Assembly (NCBI GenBank): GCA_025925615.1
Contig: JAICLN010000292.1
Span: forward strand, 1 to 5,343
Source: Actinomycetospora sp.
GTDB lineage: Bacteria > Actinomycetota > Actinomycetes > Mycobacteriales > Pseudonocardiaceae
DNA length: 5,343 bases
Direction: 5' to 3'
Shown: piece after piece, positions 5,014-5,343 of the stretch
How positions within the stretch are numbered: the first letter of the stretch is position 1
Layout: each line of letters begins with the position of its first letter
The notes under the pieces: model-generated
Databases searched by the model: none
Seen by the model: the letters and a program-made list of their open reading frames with translations, nothing else
Told to the model about the DNA's origin: nothing
Program-made: the position numbers and the translations under genes

Positions 5014-5343
5014 ATGGGACGAGTCACGGTGCGGCGCCCGGTGGTCCGCGTGCGGGAGCAGGGCGTGAACCGGCGCCCGGACGCGCTGGCCGCCGAGGAG
5101 CCGCTCGAGATCCGGGTCGACGGTCGCGCGCTCGCGGTGACCATGCGCACGCCGGGGCACGACGTCGAGCTCGCCCACGGCTTCCTGCTGACCGAGGGCG
5201 TGATCACCTCGGTGGACGACATCGCGACCGCGCGGTACTGCGACTCGGTCGACGACACCGGCCGCAACACCTACAACGTCCTCGACCTCGCGCTGGCCCC
5301 CGGCGTCGCCCCGCCGGACGACTCGGTCGAGCGCCGCTTCTAC
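5014..5343 (+). CDS. fdhD: FdhD, formate dehydrogenase accessory sulfurtransferase (5' part)
   Basis: FdhD carries sulfur from a cysteine desulfurase (IscS in E. coli) to the molybdenum cofactor of formate dehydrogenase and is needed for that enzyme's activity. The visible 110 residues contain typical family features: DALAAEEPLEIRVDG (23-37), LAVTMRTPGHDVELAHGFLL (42-61) and TEGVI (62-66), then the RYC and NTYNV stretch. The window stops at RRFY, just before where the family's sulfur-handling CxxC motif (TTSSCGVCG-like) is expected, so the catalytic cysteines are not visible. Full-length members are about 270-280 residues. It starts at ATG 5014 with AGGAG five bases upstream and is transcribed away from folC. 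A formate dehydrogenase or molybdenum cofactor gene may lie to the right, outside the window. Confidence 0.95.
   Translation, partial: MGRVTVRRPVVRVREQGVNRRPDALAAEEPLEIRVDGRALAVTMRTPGHDVELAHGFLLTEGVITSVDDIATARYCDSVDDTGRNTYNVLDLALAPGVAPPDDSVERRFY

Noticed and set aside
2995..5178. A 727-codon open frame on the minus strand spanning folC and the DUF4233 gene
   Set aside because: Only its last 129 codons (from GTG 3384) encode a recognisable protein. The upstream part is an arginine/glycine-rich shadow of folC and would run antisense into fdhD.

Overview
This is GC-rich DNA with GTG/ATG starts and dense coding. The proteins, including a FolC closely resembling the mycobacterial enzyme, point to an actinobacterium, probably in or near the Pseudonocardiales (Pseudonocardia or Actinomycetospora type). 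The genus is inferred from protein character, not from a search. Five genes run leftward on the minus strand and one partial gene runs rightward at the right edge.

From right to left: the first 110 codons of fdhD (+, 5014 to the edge), a 61-base divergent gap, folC (3381-4952), a four-membrane-segment DUF4233 protein (2995-3384) that overlaps folC by four bases, a 228-base gap full of repeats, an AbiEi/DUF559-like protein of unknown role (1762-2766), ndk (1325-1732), and a B12-binding-type radical SAM gene of the TIGR03960 family (from 1277 leftward). The order folC - DUF4233 - ndk is a known actinobacterial arrangement (folC-Rv2446c-ndkA in Mycobacterium tuberculosis). Here one accessory gene and its repeats sit between DUF4233 and ndk. 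FolC (folate polyglutamylation) and Ndk (NTP balance) both serve nucleotide supply. FdhD activates formate dehydrogenase and is probably regulated separately.

The strongest oddity is at the left edge. The radical SAM protein reads normally on the minus strand down to about base 123 (ending GGSER). The next part of the same protein (HGWRQVKLYFMCGLP... to about GRSD) is found on the PLUS strand at 1-132. The gene is therefore broken by an inversion or a fold-back join, with about ten bases (123-132) that fit both sides. This could be a real invertible segment, a damaged gene, or an assembly or amplification chimera. The sequence left of the window would decide.

Two further points stand out. 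A family of about 30-base repeats lies at 2803-2955, in two direct copies, one inverted copy and a remnant, and forms a long hairpin. The AbiEi/DUF559-like protein keeps the family's scaffold motifs but appears to have alanine at each expected catalytic acidic position.
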